Position numbers and translations under genes: made by a program. Under the pieces are notes generated by a model. It saw nothing but the letters and a program-made list of their open reading frames with translations, did not search any database and had not been told where the DNA came from. Below are positions 8,359 through 17,625 of a stretch of 64,000 nucleotides of DNA, piece after piece. Each line of letters starts with the position of its first letter. The stretch's first letter is position 1. This DNA comes from Paraburkholderia phosphatilytica (GTDB lineage Bacteria > Pseudomonadota > Gammaproteobacteria > Burkholderiales > Burkholderiaceae), in contig NZ_QQOA01000002.1 in NCBI RefSeq assembly GCF_003443895.1, forward strand, positions 1 to 64,000, written 5' to 3'.

Positions 8359-9693
8359 TCAACGCCGGATGGCCCAGAATTCCATCGCCAGGCCGGGAAA
8401 TTCGCCCGCGACGTGCAGGGCCATCCCCGCCGAGGTCGCGAACTGCTTCCACAGTTCGTTACCGCGATCCAGCTCGAAGTACGTGAAGCCGGCATGGAAC
8501 GGCAGCTGGCGTGGCGCGACCGGCAGCGCGCGCAGACCGATGCCGGGCAGTTGCAGGTTGACGAGGTCACGGATGCGTTCGATCGGCCCGATCTTCACCT
8601 GCGGCGCGAAGCCGGTCAGGATGTTTTCCGCGGGCATCTGCGCACGCACCGCAAGCACGAAGGTCGCGGACACGAACAGGTTCTTGTCCGGCACTACCGC
8701 GACGCGCAAGCCGAACTTGCGCTCCTCGAGCGGAATCGGCACCGCGTGCGGATCCATCACCATGCTGAGCGACGCACGCAGATCGTCGATTACGGGCGCG
8801 AAGGTCTCCTTCAGCCGCTCGTGCCGGTAGACCGGATACGTCGACGGCCGCTTCGACTTCTGGCTGAAGGTCGCGAGTTCGCCGGCCAGTTGTACGGCGA
8901 TCCGGTAAAGCGCTTCCGGATGCAGGCCGGTCATCGTCGACAGATGCGCCGCGAGCGGTTCGTTACGGTTGATCAGTTGCAGCAGCAGAAAGTCCGCCAC
9001 TTCGGCAACGCCGGTCACGCCCGGTTGCGCGAGGCGCGCGGCAAGCGCTTCGCCGCGCTGGTGCAGCAGCCCCACCAGGTCGTCGGCGAATGCGGCGAGT
9101 CGACGCGCGACGCGATAGTCGAGGCACGGCGGCGCGTAGTCGTTTTCCAGCACGACGCGGTTATCCGGCAGACGCTCGACGACGCGCGCGACACCCAGCA
9201 CGGTGAACGCGTTGACGACCTCTGACTCGAGCGCAAGACGCACGCGCAGTTTGCCGATCTGCATCAACGCAGCACCTGCGTTCGGGTCGTTGCTGTCGCT
9301 GACGTCGATTTCGTCGATACGGTGCCGCGCGAAATTCTCGCCGCTCTCGGCGTTGCCTGTTTCCGCAATGCCGGGGCGGCGCACCGGCAACGCCAGCACG
9401 ACGAGCGTACTGCGGGTGCCTTCGGGAATATCGATCGGCGGCGGCAGATCGTCGTCGGCAGGCAGGTTGAACGGGGTGCCGTCGGGCAACACGCCCGCGC
9501 ACGACAACAGCGCGACCTTGCCGAGCTTGAGCAGCTGCTCGTCGAGTTCGAGCGCCGTGAAGCCCCAGCTATAGGCACGCAGGCCGGACGCGCGCGTCTC
9601 CAGTTGCGTCTGCAGATATCGATCGTGCTGCTGCAGATGCTGCGGCTGAAGGAACATGCCCTCCGACCAGATGACTTTGCTATTCCAGGACAT
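8359..9693 (-). CDS. tssK: Type VI secretion baseplate protein TssK
   Basis: The protein is 444 aa and begins MSWNSKVIWSEGMFLQPQHLQ, a near-invariant TssK N-terminus (shoulder domain that binds TssFG). The C-terminal neck and head region contacts TssL and TssM. It is a cytosolic baseplate component. ATG 9693 has only a weak purine run upstream. It sits 24 nt after tagH and 21 nt before tssL in the same operon. Length and domain layout are normal. Confidence 0.95.
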   Translation of the reverse strand: MSWNSKVIWSEGMFLQPQHLQQHDRYLQTQLETRASGLRAYSWGFTALELDEQLLKLGKVALLSCAGVLPDGTPFNLPADDDLPPPIDIPEGTRSTLVVLALPVRRPGIAETGNAESGENFARHRIDEIDVSDSNDPNAGAALMQIGKLRVRLALESEVVNAFTVLGVARVVERLPDNRVVLENDYAPPCLDYRVARRLAAFADDLVGLLHQRGEALAARLAQPGVTGVAEVADFLLLQLINRNEPLAAHLSTMTGLHPEALYRIAVQLAGELATFSQKSKRPSTYPVYRHERLKETFAPVIDDLRASLSMVMDPHAVPIPLEERKFGLRVAVVPDKNLFVSATFVLAVRAQMPAENILTGFAPQVKIGPIERIRDLVNLQLPGIGLRALPVAPRQLPFHAGFTYFELDRGNELWKQFATSAGMALHVAGEFPGLAMEFWAIRR

Positions 9694-9717
9694 TTTTTCT
9701 CGTTGTGAATGGGGGTG

Positions 9718-11379
9718 TCAGCGCCGCTCCGGCGCGTCTGGTTTGCCGCGCCCGCGCGCCTTGGCGAGCGTATCGATCTGCGCCTCGTACGCATCGTTGA
9801 AAGCCTTGCCAAACAGCTTCTGGAAATCGTCTTCGGCCTCACGCGCGATGCCGGCCTGCGTCTCGACAAAGCGGTCCCACAGCTTGGCCTTGCGGCTGGA
9901 CAGGACCTTGTCCATCACGCCCGGCTTGTCGAGTTGCGCTTCGATCTGCGCCGGATCGAAGCGCGTGAGCACGTGCGCCAACGCTGCCCGCATGCCGGCA
10001 ATGACGGCGAGTTCGTGCGATTCGATGTCCATGAATGCGCGCTCCAGCGCTTCGGCTGGCGGCAGATACCCTGCTCCGCTGCCGGTCAGCATCTGCGCGA
10101 GCGCGCCGTCCACGTCAGGGAAAAACTTCAGCGGGTTGTTATCGCGCGCGACGATCAGCGTGACGTCGAGACGCGCCTCGCGTTTGGTCATCGAGCGCGA
10201 GCGCAATACGGCCATCGCGCCACGCAGTGCCTCGCGCAGCATGGCACCCGTCAGGCGTGCCAGATCCGCTGCGGGCAGGTTCGGCGCGCGCGTTGGATCG
10301 AGCTGCAGGCCTTCGAGCAGCGCGGCGAAGACGGCGCTGTCGGAGGCGGTGGCGGTGGCGGGACGCGGCGCGGCTGCGGGCGCCGGCGTTGCGGCAAACG
10401 CTGGCGCAGGCACCGGATTCGATGCCGGCGGCGCGACGGGCGGCGCCACGGAAAGTGCTGGTGCGGGTGCAGGCGGAGGTACCGGTGCGGGTACCGGCGC
10501 AGGTACAAGCGCATCCGCAGACGGCGCAGCGCGTCCCGCTGGTATCGGCGCAAACAGATCGTCGAACGGAGTGGGCGCGCTACCGGGCGTTGTTCCATCC
10601 AGCAAGCTGGAAGACAGGCCGGTCGGGCCGGTTGGGCCGCTTGCCGGCGTCGCGCCGTACGCCGGCGCAGCGGGCAGCGGCGATACGGGCGCCGGCATCT
10701 GCAGCGGCGCAGGCGGTGCGGACGCCGCCTCGTGGTGCGACTCCCATTGCGAGAGGGCCTCGGCGAGCGGATCGTAGTCGGCGGGAATACCCATGGCCGC
10801 GGGCGCCGCCGCGCTCTGCGGCGACGCTGGAACCGGCAGCGAAAAGGCCTGCAGTTCCGGCGACACATGATCGCTTTCCGAACCGGCAAATCCCGGCTGC
10901 GTCGACATGCGCTCGGGCGGTCCGAGCGGATCGAGCAGGCCGGGGCCAAACGGATCGCCCGGTACGGCGCCCGTCGAGAGGCCGCCGAGCACACCCGCCG
11001 AGGCCAACGGATCGCGCGAGCCAGTCAGGCCCTGCGCGCGGCTGCCGCGTTCGGCAAGCCCCACTTCGAGCAGGTACGTGCCGATCAGCACCCGGTCGCC
11101 ATCCGCCAGCCGCGCTTCACGGGTTCCGCCGAGCGCGCGCTCGTTCAGCACGCTCGGGTTGCTGCCCAGATCGCACAGCAGATACTCGCCGGCGCGAAAC
11201 TCGACGCGCGCATGAATACGCGAAATGGCGCGCTGCTGATCGGGCAGCACGAGCGTGCAGTCGCTGGCACGTCCGATGGTGCCCCCCTCCGGTCCGAACT
11301 CGACCGTAATCGGCTCGGCCACGGGTTCGTCGTTGAACTTCGCGACGCGCAGCGAAAGAATCGGATTGTTCAGTTGCAT
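9718..11379 (-). CDS. tagH: FHA-domain T6SS regulator TagH/Fha (ImpI)
   Basis: The protein is 553 aa. Residues 1-100 form a forkhead-associated domain (GTIGRASDC, then SRIHARVEF and a conserved LGSNPSVLNE), which binds phosphothreonine. Residues about 130-345 are a long Ala/Pro-rich linker, with short repeats seen as VPAPVPAP-type runs. The last 200 residues match the TagH/ImpI C-terminal domain. In the threonine phosphorylation pathway Fha is phosphorylated by PpkA, dephosphorylated by PppA, and then licenses TssM/TssL. Matching kinase and phosphatase genes occur upstream of the cluster. The gene lies between vgrG and tssK. Confidence 0.9.
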   Translation of the reverse strand: MQLNNPILSLRVAKFNDEPVAEPITVEFGPEGGTIGRASDCTLVLPDQQRAISRIHARVEFRAGEYLLCDLGSNPSVLNERALGGTREARLADGDRVLIGTYLLEVGLAERGSRAQGLTGSRDPLASAGVLGGLSTGAVPGDPFGPGLLDPLGPPERMSTQPGFAGSESDHVSPELQAFSLPVPASPQSAAAPAAMGIPADYDPLAEALSQWESHHEAASAPPAPLQMPAPVSPLPAAPAYGATPASGPTGPTGLSSSLLDGTTPGSAPTPFDDLFAPIPAGRAAPSADALVPAPVPAPVPPPAPAPALSVAPPVAPPASNPVPAPAFAATPAPAAAPRPATATASDSAVFAALLEGLQLDPTRAPNLPAADLARLTGAMLREALRGAMAVLRSRSMTKREARLDVTLIVARDNNPLKFFPDVDGALAQMLTGSGAGYLPPAEALERAFMDIESHELAVIAGMRAALAHVLTRFDPAQIEAQLDKPGVMDKVLSSRKAKLWDRFVETQAGIAREAEDDFQKLFGKAFNDAYEAQIDTLAKARGRGKPDAPERR

Positions 11380-11410
11380 CCCCGAACCCCATCAAATGAG
11401 TGCTCCACCG

Positions 11411-13399
11411 CTACTGCAACTTCTTCGTGCCGTCGTCGGCGTCGTTCGGCGCGGTGGGCGCAGTCGGCGACGAACCATCGCCGGACCCGGCCGATCCACC
11501 CGAATTCAGCAGGATCGGCGTACCCGATACCGCCACGCTCGCCGGTCCCACCACCACGAATGCTCCACCCGCCTTCAGCGTGATGCTGACGCCCGCCTCG
11601 ATCACGACATTCATCCCGGCCTTGATGTGGATATTCATCCCCGCATCGATGGCGTAATCCATGCCGACCTTTTCCTGCAGCTTCTGGCCGACCTTGAGCG
11701 ACGCGTTGCCATCCACTTTTGCGTTCTGGTCCCCCGTCACCGCATCGTGGCGCGCGCCGCTGATCGCGACGAACTCGTTGCCCGTGACCTTCAGATGCCG
11801 GTCGTTGCCGACGTTCATCAGCGCGTCGTTCTTGATCCAGCTCTCGTGATCTTTCTCCGCGTGAAAGAACAGCTGCTCGTCGCCCTTCGTATCGTAGAAG
11901 CGCATCTCGTTGTAGCCGCCGCCCCCCTTCGTCGAATTGCTCTTGAGCGTCGAAAACGCGGCATTCGCGGGCAGATCGTAGGGCGGCATCGTGTTCGCGT
12001 TGTACACGCAGCCGGTCACGAGCGGACGGTTGGGATCGCCCTCGATGAACTCGACCAGCACTTCCTGGCCGATGCGCGGTATGAAGAACGTGCCCCAGCG
12101 TTTGCCGGCCCAGTTCTGCGACACCCGCACCCAGCAACGCTGCATCCTGTCGTTCTCGCCCGATGGCGGCGCGAACTGCTCCCAGTGAAACTGCACCTTG
12201 ATGCGGCCATATTTGTCGGTGAGAATTTCCTCGCCGTCCGGCCCCACCACCACGGCAGTCTGCGGCCCGCTGACGCGCGGCCGCGGCGTGATGCGCTCGG
12301 CGCGGAAGTGATTTTCCTTGCGCACGGCGGTAAAGCCGCAGTCGAAGAACGGCAGCGCCGCATTGTTCTGGCTGCTCGATATATAGGTATCCGAATTGAC
12401 TTCGTAGCCGGCGCTGACCACCAGGTAGTCGTGGTTCTGCGCATCGCACGCATGCCCCTGCAGCTTGAACAATCCGCCTGGCCAGATGCCGCGGGCGGTC
12501 GATCGTCCGGAGATGCTGTCGTTGCGCGCCTCCCGGATCTCGATGCCCACCTTCGCGTAGCGATCGCCGTCGCCGGACTCGACATGACCGCTCAAATGCT
12601 CCTGCATCGTGTACACCGGCGCGTCATAGACCGTGGGCCGCGTCGAGCGCGACAGCAGACCCTGCTGGTTGCTCGACGACGGTTTCTCGAAGTCGTATTC
12701 GTTGACCTCGTACTTGCCGGTCTGCAGCTCCGCGCCGGACGACCATTGATACACGCACTCCTTTTCGTTCGAAGGCACGTACCAGCCATCGTAGGCGATC
12801 GTGCTGTAGTGCTCGATCGGCACATGCACGTCACCCGAGTCCGTCATGACGAGCGTGTGCTTGCCGTTCTGGTGTTCGAAGTAGTAGTAGATCCCTTCGT
12901 GCTCCATCAGCCGGCTGACGAACTCGAAGTCCGTCTCGCGGTATTGCGCGCAGTGCTCCAGCGTCGGGTAGGTGGCCGAGCATTTGTTGCTGAAGTCGAT
13001 GTCGTAATCCTGCAGCACCCGTGCGATGACGTTCGGCACGGTCATCTCGTGAAAGAAGCGATCGTGCGAGGCGCGGGTGAGCAGCCACAGGCGCGGGCGC
13101 AGCACCGCCTGATAACGCGCCATGCGATTGCGCGTGCGGTCGCCAGGCGCGAGGATGCGAAACGCGACGACGATGCCGTTGATCTGCCGCTCGCCGCCCG
13201 ATGTCAGCGAGATCGCGACCGATGCATCCTGTCCAAGCAGGGTGCCTGGACTCAGATCGTTGCGCAGACTGACCAGTTCAACCTGAAACTCACTCAGCCG
13301 GCCGAGTTCCTCGGTGCCGGTCAGGCGCAGAACCAACAGGTCGCCCCCAGCGGCCGCGCAGCTGAACGTGACGTGACGGAGAGGATCTTGTGCGGTCAT
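11411..13399 (-). CDS. vgrG: Type VI secretion spike protein VgrG (TssI)
   Basis: The protein is 662 aa. The N-terminal gp27-like part, central gp5 OB-fold region (GPDGEEILTDKYGRIKVQFHW, a VgrG signature) and C-terminal DUF2345-like beta-helix (about 480-620) are all present. It ends with a short Gly/Ser/Pro tail and no toxin domain, so it is a structural rather than an evolved VgrG. It begins 1 nt after the stop codon of the PAAR-like gene, which suggests coordinated production of spike and tip. Cargo would bind non-covalently. Confidence 0.96.
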   Translation of the reverse strand: MTAQDPLRHVTFSCAAAGGDLLVLRLTGTEELGRLSEFQVELVSLRNDLSPGTLLGQDASVAISLTSGGERQINGIVVAFRILAPGDRTRNRMARYQAVLRPRLWLLTRASHDRFFHEMTVPNVIARVLQDYDIDFSNKCSATYPTLEHCAQYRETDFEFVSRLMEHEGIYYYFEHQNGKHTLVMTDSGDVHVPIEHYSTIAYDGWYVPSNEKECVYQWSSGAELQTGKYEVNEYDFEKPSSSNQQGLLSRSTRPTVYDAPVYTMQEHLSGHVESGDGDRYAKVGIEIREARNDSISGRSTARGIWPGGLFKLQGHACDAQNHDYLVVSAGYEVNSDTYISSSQNNAALPFFDCGFTAVRKENHFRAERITPRPRVSGPQTAVVVGPDGEEILTDKYGRIKVQFHWEQFAPPSGENDRMQRCWVRVSQNWAGKRWGTFFIPRIGQEVLVEFIEGDPNRPLVTGCVYNANTMPPYDLPANAAFSTLKSNSTKGGGGYNEMRFYDTKGDEQLFFHAEKDHESWIKNDALMNVGNDRHLKVTGNEFVAISGARHDAVTGDQNAKVDGNASLKVGQKLQEKVGMDYAIDAGMNIHIKAGMNVVIEAGVSITLKAGGAFVVVGPASVAVSGTPILLNSGGSAGSGDGSSPTAPTAPNDADDGTKKLQ

Positions 13400-13400
13400 T

Positions 13401-13790
13401 TCACGGAATCATCGTCTTGACCGTGGCGGGGTCGACGATGGTGACGACTCCGCCCCAGTTGCACATGCATTTCGATACATTGTCGAGCGACGGCTGGTTG
13501 CCGAGCAGCACCGTCGGCGCGCCTGGCACCCACGGCGACAGCGTCGCCGGAATGCACGGCATCGGCGTCAGCACGCCCAGCGCGGCGGCCGTCGCCGCGG
13601 CGACTGTGGGATTGGCGGGCGAACTGCACATCCCGAACGGCAGGATGTTGACCATCGGAACATGGTCCATGATGTTGGCCGCGGGCGGCCCCTCCCCCAT
13701 CACCCGATTGACCGGCAGGACGACGAGGCTCGACGGGGCCACCCCGAACGAGCACTGCAGCGTCGCACCCATGCTGACCTGTTGCGGCAT
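13401..13790 (-). CDS. PAAR-like spike-tip protein (DUF4280/DUF4150 type)
   Basis: The protein is 129 aa. ATG 13790 is preferred because GGGAGAG lies upstream and MPQQVSMGATLQCSFG is the usual family N-terminus; ATG 13826 is in frame but has no ribosome site. Conserved elements are CSFG, PFGMC, NPTVAAATAAALG, PMPC and CMCNWGG, whose Cys pattern is typical of PAAR-like proteins that cap VgrG. It has no C-terminal toxin extension. It lies between clpV (54 nt upstream) and vgrG (1 nt downstream), consistent with its role as the tip of the puncturing device. Confidence 0.88.
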   Translation of the reverse strand: MPQQVSMGATLQCSFGVAPSSLVVLPVNRVMGEGPPAANIMDHVPMVNILPFGMCSSPANPTVAAATAAALGVLTPMPCIPATLSPWVPGAPTVLLGNQPSLDNVSKCMCNWGGVVTIVDPATVKTMIP

Positions 13791-13844
13791 TTGAAGACTC
13801 TCCCACGCGAGTTCGTCGACAGACATCCATGCAACCGCCGGCCA

Positions 13845-16541
13845 CTAGTCGAATATATAAATAAACTCGTCGTCCCGCGCGCTGATCTGCACCTTCGAAA
13901 TCGTCTGCGAACTCATCAATCTTGTGAGGAATTCCGTACTGATGCGAGGCAGCAGCGTGTTGGTGAGAATCGCGTCGATCATCCGCCCGCCGCTTTCGAG
14001 TTCGGTGCAGCGGCTCGCGATCAGCTTCACCACGTCGTCGTCGTACGTGAACGGAATCTTGTGCGAGTCGCGCACGCGCTTCTCGATCCGTCCGAGCTGC
14101 AGCCGGATGATCGCGCCGAGCATGTCGTCGGAGAGCGGGTAGTACGGAATCACCACGACGCGGCCGAGCAACGCCGGCGGAAACACCTTCAGCAACGGCT
14201 CACGCAACGCCTTCGCGATGCCCTCGGGTTCCGGCATCAGTTCGGGGTCCTTGCACAGGCCGGTGATCAGGTCGGTGCCGGCGTTGGTGGTCAGCAGGAT
14301 CAGCGTGTTCTTGAAGTCGATCACGCGGCCTTCGCCGTCTTCCATCCAGCCCTTGTCGAACACCTGGAAGAAAATTTCGTGCACGTCGGGGTGCGCCTTC
14401 TCGACTTCGTCGAGCAGCACCACGCTGTATGGCCGCCGGCGCACGGCTTCGGTGAGCACGCCGCCTTCGCCATAGCCGACGTAGCCCGGCGGCGCGCCCT
14501 TGAGCGACGACACGGTGTGCGCTTCCTGATACTCGCTCATGTTGATCGTGATCACGTTCTGCTCGCCGCCGTAGAGCACTTCGGCGAGCGCGAGCGCAGT
14601 CTCGGTCTTGCCGACGCCCGAGGTGCCGGCCAGCATGAACACGCCGATCGGCTTGTTCGGATTGTCGAGACCGGCGCGCGAAGTCTGGATTCGCCGCGCG
14701 ATCATTTCGGTCGCATGCCCCTGACCGATGATCCGCCTGTTCAGATTCTCGGCGAGCCTGAGCACGCTCTCGATCTCGTTCTTCACCATGCGCCCGACCG
14801 GAATGCCGGTCCAGTCCTGCACCACCGAGGCGACCGCCTGCTGGTCCACGCTCGGCAGGATCAACGGATCCTCGCCTTGATGTTTGCTGAGTTGCGCCTG
14901 CAGCTCGCGCAGTTCGGCGAGCCGCTCGTGGCGCGCGGTGGCCGCCGTGCTGTCTTCGGCCGCTGTTTCCGCCCCTTCGACCTTGCCGGTCTCGCCGCGC
15001 AGTTGCGCACGCAGATCGAGAATCCGGGTGACCAGTTCCTTTTCCGCCTGCCAGCGCGCATCGAGGACCGCGAGACGCGCCTTCTCGGCCTCGAGTTTTT
15101 CCGACGCTGCCGCATGGCGCTCGCCCGTGTCGACGCCAACCGCCGTTTCGCGGCCGATGATCTCCAGCTCCGTCTCGAGCGCGGCGATGCGCTTTCTCGA
15201 GTCGTCGACGGACGGCGGCGTGGCATGCTGACTGACCGCCACCCGCGCACAGGACGTATCCAGCAGACTCACGGCCTTGTCCGGTAACTGGCGCGCCGGA
15301 ATGTACCGATGCGACAGACGCACCGCTGCCTCGAGCGCTTCGTCGAGCACCTGAACCTTGTGATGTTTTTCCATCGTCGACGTGATGCCGCGCATCATCA
15401 GGATCGCCTTCGCCTCGTCGGGCTCGGGCACCTGCACGACCTGGAAACGCCGCGTCAGCGCGGGATCTTTCTCGATGTGCTTCTTGTACTCGGCCCACGT
15501 CGTCGCCGCCACCGTGCGCAGCGTGCCGCGCGCGAGCGCCGGCTTCAGCAGGTTGGCCGCGTCGCCCGTGCCGGCAGCGCCGCCGGCGCCGACGAGCGTA
15601 TGCGCCTCGTCGATGAAGAGGATGATCGGCTTCTCGGACGCCTGGACTTCCTCGATCACCTGACGCAAGCGGTTCTCGAACTCGCCCTTCATGCTGGCGC
15701 CCGCCTGCAGCAGGCCCACATCGAGCGTGCGCAGCTGCACGTCGCGCAGTGACGGCGGGACGTCGCCGGCGACGATGCGCTGTGCGAAGCCTTCGGCCAC
15801 CGCCGTCTTCCCGACACCTGCCTCGCCGGTCAGAATCGGGTTGTTCTGGCGGCGCCGCATCAGGATGTCGATGACCTGGCGGATCTCTTCATCGCGGCCG
15901 ACGATCGGGTCGAGCTTGCCGCTGCGCGCCTGCTCGGTGAGATCGGTCGTAAAGCGCCTGAGGGCTTCCTGCTTGCCCATCGCGGCCGGTACCGGCGCCG
16001 TGTCGGCGTCGGCGCCGCCCGAAGCCGTTGTGGCCTGGAAACCGTCGCTCGCGCTCATGCCCGCTTCCGGCGACTCGCGCAACAGGTTCGCGAAGTCGTC
16101 CACCAGCGGATCGAGCTTGACCTGCTCGAACTGCCGCGAGATGCCGTACAGCGCATTGCGCAGCGAAGACGTCTTCAGCATTCCGACCACCAGATGCCCG
16201 GTGCGCACCTGCGACTCGCCGAACAGCAGCGAGCCGAACACCCAGCCGCGTTCGACGGCCTCCTCCACCTGCGACGAGATGTCGGTCACCGAGGTCGAGC
16301 CGCGCGGCAAACGGTCGAGCGCGGCCGTGAGGTCGCGCGCCAGCGCCGACGGATCGAGGCCGAAATGCCTGACGATCCGATGCAGGTCCGAGTCCTGCAA
16401 CTGCAGGATCTGGTGAAACCAGTGCACGAGCTCGATATAAGGATTGCCGCGCAGCTTGCAAAAGACGTTTGCACTCTCGATTGCACGATAGCCCAGCTTG
16501 TTCAGCTTGCCGAACAACGCCGCCCGCTTGATCTCGGCCAT
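13845..16541 (-). CDS. clpV: Type VI secretion ATPase TssH (ClpV)
   Basis: The protein is 898 aa. ATG 16541 ([14 protein letters not shown]) has AGAGGA upstream; longer frames lack family similarity. The N-domain is followed by AAA domain 1 (Walker A GEAGVGKT at 239-246, Walker B LFIDEAH), a coiled middle domain, and AAA domain 2 (GTSGVGKTE and [11 protein letters not shown]). It disassembles the contracted TssBC sheath for recycling. It follows tssG by 4 nt. All catalytic motifs are intact. TagJ, encoded upstream, is a known sheath-side partner of ClpV in such clusters. Confidence 0.97.
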   Translation of the reverse strand: MAEIKRAALFGKLNKLGYRAIESANVFCKLRGNPYIELVHWFHQILQLQDSDLHRIVRHFGLDPSALARDLTAALDRLPRGSTSVTDISSQVEEAVERGWVFGSLLFGESQVRTGHLVVGMLKTSSLRNALYGISRQFEQVKLDPLVDDFANLLRESPEAGMSASDGFQATTASGGADADTAPVPAAMGKQEALRRFTTDLTEQARSGKLDPIVGRDEEIRQVIDILMRRRQNNPILTGEAGVGKTAVAEGFAQRIVAGDVPPSLRDVQLRTLDVGLLQAGASMKGEFENRLRQVIEEVQASEKPIILFIDEAHTLVGAGGAAGTGDAANLLKPALARGTLRTVAATTWAEYKKHIEKDPALTRRFQVVQVPEPDEAKAILMMRGITSTMEKHHKVQVLDEALEAAVRLSHRYIPARQLPDKAVSLLDTSCARVAVSQHATPPSVDDSRKRIAALETELEIIGRETAVGVDTGERHAAASEKLEAEKARLAVLDARWQAEKELVTRILDLRAQLRGETGKVEGAETAAEDSTAATARHERLAELRELQAQLSKHQGEDPLILPSVDQQAVASVVQDWTGIPVGRMVKNEIESVLRLAENLNRRIIGQGHATEMIARRIQTSRAGLDNPNKPIGVFMLAGTSGVGKTETALALAEVLYGGEQNVITINMSEYQEAHTVSSLKGAPPGYVGYGEGGVLTEAVRRRPYSVVLLDEVEKAHPDVHEIFFQVFDKGWMEDGEGRVIDFKNTLILLTTNAGTDLITGLCKDPELMPEPEGIAKALREPLLKVFPPALLGRVVVIPYYPLSDDMLGAIIRLQLGRIEKRVRDSHKIPFTYDDDVVKLIASRCTELESGGRMIDAILTNTLLPRISTEFLTRLMSSQTISKVQISARDDEFIYIFD

Positions 16542-16545
16542 GTCG

Positions 16546-17625
16546 CTAGTCCTCTGGTGATATCCCGGTTCCGGCAGACGCGTCCGCCGCTTCGTGGCGC
16601 GCGGCATCGCGCGTTCGCTCCGCGGCGCCGGCGGGGTTCAGCCGCAACTGCCGCTGATCGCCGCGCGCCGCACCGCTCAGCACCCAGGTGGTATAGCCGA
16701 GCCGCGTGTGGCGCCCGAGCTTCAGGCGCGGCACGTCCTGCTCCCTGAGCTGCAGATTCACATCCCAGTCGAGTCCGTCGCGCACGTAGTTGCGGACCCA
16801 GTCCTTGAGCCGGCCGAGGCTCTCCCCGCCCGGCAGGAACCGCTCGTAGTCGGCCCTCGTCAACGGCCCGATGACGATACGGAACTTGTGCTGGCAATCC
16901 CACACGCGCGCACCGAGCAGCGTCGACACACCCAGCGCGGACGAGCCGACCCGCGAGCCGAGCCGCGACGCGGCTTCGGCAGGCAGCGGCATCCAGTGGC
17001 CCACCCACTCGTGGATCTCGACCGGCAGGTTGAAAAACCGCGCGAGCACCAGCTTCAGGCCCGCGGCAGGACGCGTGCGGCCGGCCAGCAGCCCGGCGAA
17101 ATGAAGCTTCGCGAAATCGGGCACCGTGTCACGGTCGCGCAGTGCCGCCTCGCCGAGACCGAACAGGCTGCCCACATACACCGAGAAGCGGTCGTGCCGC
17201 GGACGGTCCAGGCTCACCGCGGGCTGCGCATTGGCCCACGCCCGGTAGAACAGCGAAATCATCCGGTGATGAAAGACGTCGAGAAAACGCGCGAAGGTCG
17301 GGTCGTTCGCATTGCGCGCGCGATCGCGCACATACTCGGTCAGATGCGTCGGCATGGGTCCGTGCGGTCCCAGCAGGCCGAGAAACCTGACGGCGAGGCG
17401 CGCCGCGCGACCGTCCCGCGGCGGCGTGAACGCGCCGAGCGTGGTGGGATGGAACACCAGTTCGGGCTCCTGCGTAAAACGCACCGCGTCGTCGCGCGGC
17501 CGCACCGATTCGCCGACGCGCGGCAGCGCCGGATAAGCGTTTTCGAGCAGCCTCACGGCCTGGAAGAAGTCGAAGCGGAACGCTTCGTCCTCGAGCTGGC
17601 GCAGCAGTGTCAGAGCGTCCGGCAT
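16546..17625 (-). CDS. tssG: Type VI secretion baseplate protein TssG (ImpH)
   Basis: The protein is 359 aa and starts MPDALTLLRQLEDEAFRFDFFQAVRLLE, the typical TssG N-terminus. The central HLTEYVRDR and RHDRFSVYVGSLFGLG elements are also family features. It is a cytosolic baseplate wedge component that binds TssF, TssE and TssK. ATG 17625 overlaps the 3' end of tssF by 16 nt, indicating coupled translation. A much longer upstream frame exists but lies antiparallel in phase to tssF and is not coding. Confidence 0.94.
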   Translation of the reverse strand: MPDALTLLRQLEDEAFRFDFFQAVRLLENAYPALPRVGESVRPRDDAVRFTQEPELVFHPTTLGAFTPPRDGRAARLAVRFLGLLGPHGPMPTHLTEYVRDRARNANDPTFARFLDVFHHRMISLFYRAWANAQPAVSLDRPRHDRFSVYVGSLFGLGEAALRDRDTVPDFAKLHFAGLLAGRTRPAAGLKLVLARFFNLPVEIHEWVGHWMPLPAEAASRLGSRVGSSALGVSTLLGARVWDCQHKFRIVIGPLTRADYERFLPGGESLGRLKDWVRNYVRDGLDWDVNLQLREQDVPRLKLGRHTRLGYTTWVLSGAARGDQRQLRLNPAGAAERTRDAARHEAADASAGTGISPED